From positions 94,411-158,410 of the forward strand of contig JAFAFA010000032.1 of assembly GCA_023423695.1 (NCBI GenBank): a stretch of 64,000 nt of DNA, written 5' to 3'. The stretch is from Pseudomonadota bacterium (GTDB lineage: Bacteria > Pseudomonadota > Alphaproteobacteria > Azospirillales > Azospirillaceae). Numbering within the stretch: the stretch's first letter is position 1; every line of letters begins with the position of its first letter. The notes beneath the pieces are model-generated. The model made no database searches, had not been told where the DNA came from, and worked only from the letters and a program-made list of their open reading frames with translations. A program made the translations under genes and the position numbers. Below, one piece after another: positions 61,950 to 64,000 of this stretch.

Positions 61950-63716
61950 TCAGCCCCCAAGCGGCCAGACCATCACGATCAGCCAGGTGCCCAGCGTCAG
62001 GATGAGCAGCGACAGAGGCACGCCCAGCCGGGGATAGTCGCCGAAGCGATAACCGCCGGGGCCCATCACCAGCGTGTTGCACTGATGGCCGATGGGGGTC
62101 AGGAAGTCGCTGCCGGCACCGACGGCAACCGCCATCAGGAACGGATCGGGGCTGAGCCCCAACTGCTGGGCCACTCCGGCGCCGATGGGCGCCATGACCA
62201 GCACGGTCGCCGCATTGTTGAGGAAGGGCGTGACCGCCATCGCCGCCGCCATGACCAGCGTGACGCAGGCCACCGCCGGCAGGCCGCGCGCGGCATCGGC
62301 CAGCAGGGTGGAAATCACCTGGGTCGCCCCGGTGCTCTCCAGCGTGCCGCTGACCGGGATCAGCGCGGCCAACAGGATGATGATCGGCCATTCCACCGCA
62401 TGATAGGCGTCCTCGACGCTGAGCACCCCGGTGACGATCATCGCCGTTGCTGCAGCCAGGAAGGTGACGGCCAGCGGGGCCAGATGGAGGCCGACGACCA
62501 GCATGGTGATGACGACGATTCCGACCGGCACCCACATCGGTCGGCGCCGGCCGAGTTGCAGGCGGCGCTCCGCCAGCGGGATCAGGTTGGCATCGGCGAG
62601 CGCGTCGGGATAGCGCTCCGCCGGCACCTGGAGCAGCAACAGGTCACCCTCCCGGAACACCACATGGTGCAGGCGCTGGGCAATCCGCTCGCCGGCGCGG
62701 CTGACTGCCAGCAGGCTGAGGCCGAAACGCCGCCGCAGATCGAGACGGCGGTCGGAATGGCCGGCGAGCGGCGAGTCCGGCGTGACCACCGCCTCGACCG
62801 CCAGAAGCTCGCCATCCACGCCCTCCAGCACGCCCAACGGCTCCAGCGAGGCGGCCTGGACGAGGCGCTGCAGGGCCGGCGCGTCGCCCTCCAACACCAG
62901 GATATCGTCGGCCAGCAGGACCCAATGCTTGTCCGGAACATAGCGGCGGAACCGTTCGCGGATCAGGCCGATCACCTGCGCCTCACCCTCCGCCAGGGCC
63001 TCGATGTCGCGGACCGTGCGGCCGACGAAGGCCGATTCCGCTGGAAGTCTCATCTCGCTGGCGTAATTCTCGACGGCGAAAGTCTCTTCCGCCGACCGGG
63101 CGCCGCTGCGGTCCTGGGGCAGCAGGCGCCAGCCGAACATCAGGAAGCCCAGACCGGCCAACGTGATCCCAAGCCCGACCGGCAGGTAATCGAACATCGC
63201 GAAGGGCTTGCCGAGGATTTCCTCCCGCACGCGGGACACGATGATATTGGGCGAAGTGCCGACCAGCGTCATCAGTCCCCCCATCAGAGAGGCGAAGGCC
63301 ATCGGCATCAGCACACGATGCGCACCGGTGCGGTGGCGCCGCGCCAACTGCATGGTGATCGGCAGGAAAATGGCGAGCGCGCCGATGTTCTTCATCAGGG
63401 CGGACATGAAGGCCACCGATCCGGACAAGAAGGCGATCTGGCGCGTCGGCGTGTTCAGCTTTCCTGCCACCGGGCGCACCAGCGCGTCGATCACGCCTGA
63501 TCGGGCGATCCCGGCGCTGACAATCAGGGCGGAGGCGATGATGATGACGATATCGTCGGCAAACCCGGAAAAGGCGTCCTTCGCCGGAATCAGCCCCAGG
63601 AATACGCCGGCGAGCAGGGCCAGCACCGCCACCACGTCGAAACGCAGCTTGTTCCAGACCAGCATCGCCACCACGATGCCCACCAACGCAAAGGCCATGA
63701 ACTGCTGCAGGGTCAT
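61950..63716 (-). CDS. SLC13/DASS-type permease with TrkA-C domains
   Basis: This 588-residue membrane protein has two helix bundles with the SLC13 signatures MTLVGTSPNIIVSRVREEI (helix hairpin 1) and MAVTPFLNNAATVLVMAP with GAGSDFLTPIGHQCNTLVMG (hairpin 2). Between them, two TrkA-C (RCK_C) domains (about residues 205-370) may bind a regulatory ligand. The family carries anions such as sulfate or dicarboxylates; the substrate is not readable. The gene downstream encodes a CBS regulator. Confidence 0.9.
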   Translation of the reverse strand: MTLQQFMAFALVGIVVAMLVWNKLRFDVVAVLALLAGVFLGLIPAKDAFSGFADDIVIIIASALIVSAGIARSGVIDALVRPVAGKLNTPTRQIAFLSGSVAFMSALMKNIGALAIFLPITMQLARRHRTGAHRVLMPMAFASLMGGLMTLVGTSPNIIVSRVREEILGKPFAMFDYLPVGLGITLAGLGFLMFGWRLLPQDRSGARSAEETFAVENYASEMRLPAESAFVGRTVRDIEALAEGEAQVIGLIRERFRRYVPDKHWVLLADDILVLEGDAPALQRLVQAASLEPLGVLEGVDGELLAVEAVVTPDSPLAGHSDRRLDLRRRFGLSLLAVSRAGERIAQRLHHVVFREGDLLLLQVPAERYPDALADANLIPLAERRLQLGRRRPMWVPVGIVVITMLVVGLHLAPLAVTFLAAATAMIVTGVLSVEDAYHAVEWPIIILLAALIPVSGTLESTGATQVISTLLADAARGLPAVACVTLVMAAAMAVTPFLNNAATVLVMAPIGAGVAQQLGLSPDPFLMAVAVGAGSDFLTPIGHQCNTLVMGPGGYRFGDYPRLGVPLSLLILTLGTWLIVMVWPLGG

Positions 63717-63761
63717 CGAACGTCCGTATGTTGGTGTCGCCCGGAGGTAACCCCGCGATAC

Positions 63762-63788
63762 CCGCCAGCGTTCCCGAAACGCTGGCGG
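63762..63788. repeat. Perfect 11-bp inverted repeat upstream of the SLC13 gene
   Basis: CCGCCAGCGTT (63762-63772) and AACGCTGGCGG (63778-63788) flank CCCGA. It is 46 bp upstream of the permease ATG, and no T run follows, so a regulatory site is as likely as a terminator. Confidence 0.5.
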
Positions 63789-63826
63789 TACGGCAGTTGC
63801 GCCAATGCCGGTTTCGAACCAACAGC

Positions 63827-63859
63827 AAAACGCCCCGGCTGCTGTGAGCCGGGGCGTTT
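63827..63859 (-). terminator. Terminator of the rRNA operon
   Basis: AAAACGCCCCGGCT and AGCCGGGGCGTTT form an 11-12-bp stem around a 6-nt loop. Read leftwards it ends in GTTTTG. It lies about 60 bp past the 3' end of the 5S gene. Confidence 0.85.
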
Positions 63860-63920
63860 CCGATGTGCGCGAAGATGCCTGCGACGTGCTTTGTGTTATG
63901 CGTCTCTTGAGCCTGAGTGA

Positions 63921-64000
63921 CCTGGCGGCGACCTACTCTCCCACGTCTTAAGACGCAGTACCATTGGCGCGGAGGCTTTTCACGGCCGAGTTCGGGATGG
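63921..64000 (-). rRNA. rrf: 5S ribosomal RNA, partial (3' portion)
   Basis: On the minus strand this reads CCATCCCGAACTCGGCCGTG at the edge and ends GGGAGAGTAGGTCGCCGCCAGG (split: GGGAGAGTAGG, TCGCCGCCAGG). These are the conserved loop and 3' end of 5S rRNA. About 80 of roughly 115-120 nt are present. The 16S and 23S genes should lie to the right of the window. Confidence 0.95.

Noticed and set aside
1..64000. CRISPR arrays, insertion sequences, integrases, prophage genes
   Set aside because: No regular spaced repeats, transposase or phage-like proteins were seen on either strand.

Overview
The window is GC-rich proteobacterial DNA. The gene families and gene order fit an alphaproteobacterium of the Azospirillum / Rhodospirillales type: denitrification nor/nirK genes, an uptake [NiFe] hydrogenase with its own H2 sensor, sigma-54 promoters and DctBD-controlled C4-dicarboxylate uptake. 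The genus is an inference from content and style; no 16S rRNA gene lies in the window, and only the 3' part of a 5S rRNA gene is present at the right edge.

Layout. 1-5.3 kb: an RND efflux pump (permease cut by the left edge) with a divergent TetR regulator, a SEC-C protein, a YitT-type membrane protein and an aromatic/aspartate aminotransferase. 5.2-13.0 kb: a denitrification block. norE-norF and a 51-residue membrane ORF run left; norC-norB-norQ-norD-mogA-nirK run right. A perfect FNR/NNR-type box (TTGAC-N4-GTCAA) lies between norE and norC, and a second one precedes nirK. 13.0-13.3 kb: a self-contained minus-strand micro-gene (promoter, 26-codon ORF, terminator) whose ribosome-binding site is complementary to 15 nt of the conserved 16S rRNA 3' tail. 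13.3-16.5 kb: a TRAP transporter (dctPQM-type). 16.5-20.8 kb: a short-chain dehydrogenase, an ICMT-like methyltransferase, a type III polyketide synthase and a SulP transporter. 21.1-24.1 kb: hypF between two unknown genes. 24.4-38.9 kb: a large leftward hydrogenase region. hupT-hupU-hupV (histidine kinase and regulatory hydrogenase) comes first, then psiF, then hupD-F-G-H, a rubredoxin-HupJ fusion, hypA, the NtrC-type regulator hoxA/hupR and hupE, and finally hupS-L-C behind a sigma-54 promoter. 38.9-42.6 kb: an AaeXAB-like pump and a MarR regulator, upstream of and co-oriented with hupT.

42.6-46.3 kb is a looser stretch: a lower-GC orphan secreted protein, a MOSC protein, an HxlR regulator divergent from a frameshifted dihydrofolate-reductase-like gene, and a DUF1428 protein. 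46.3-51.3 kb: dctA behind a strong sigma-54 promoter, followed by dctB and dctD. Between the promoter and dctA sits a degraded 5' remnant of aspartate ammonia-lyase that still overlaps the dctA start. 51.3-56.3 kb: an HD hydrolase, a serine beta-lactamase-like hydrolase, fdhD, an unknown membrane-associated protein and an RNA polymerase omega-type gene. 56.6-61.4 kb: a GAF/multi-PAS hybrid histidine kinase, a single-domain response regulator and a TerB-like protein in one overlapping operon. 61.4-64 kb: a CBS-domain protein, an SLC13/TrkA-C permease, and the terminator and 3' end of an rRNA operon.

How parts work together (inference from families and context): NO and nitrite respiration genes share one oxygen/NO-responsive signal. 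The HupUV sensor, HupT kinase and HoxA activator should control hupSLC and probably hupD onwards through sigma-54. DctB and DctD should control dctA the same way.
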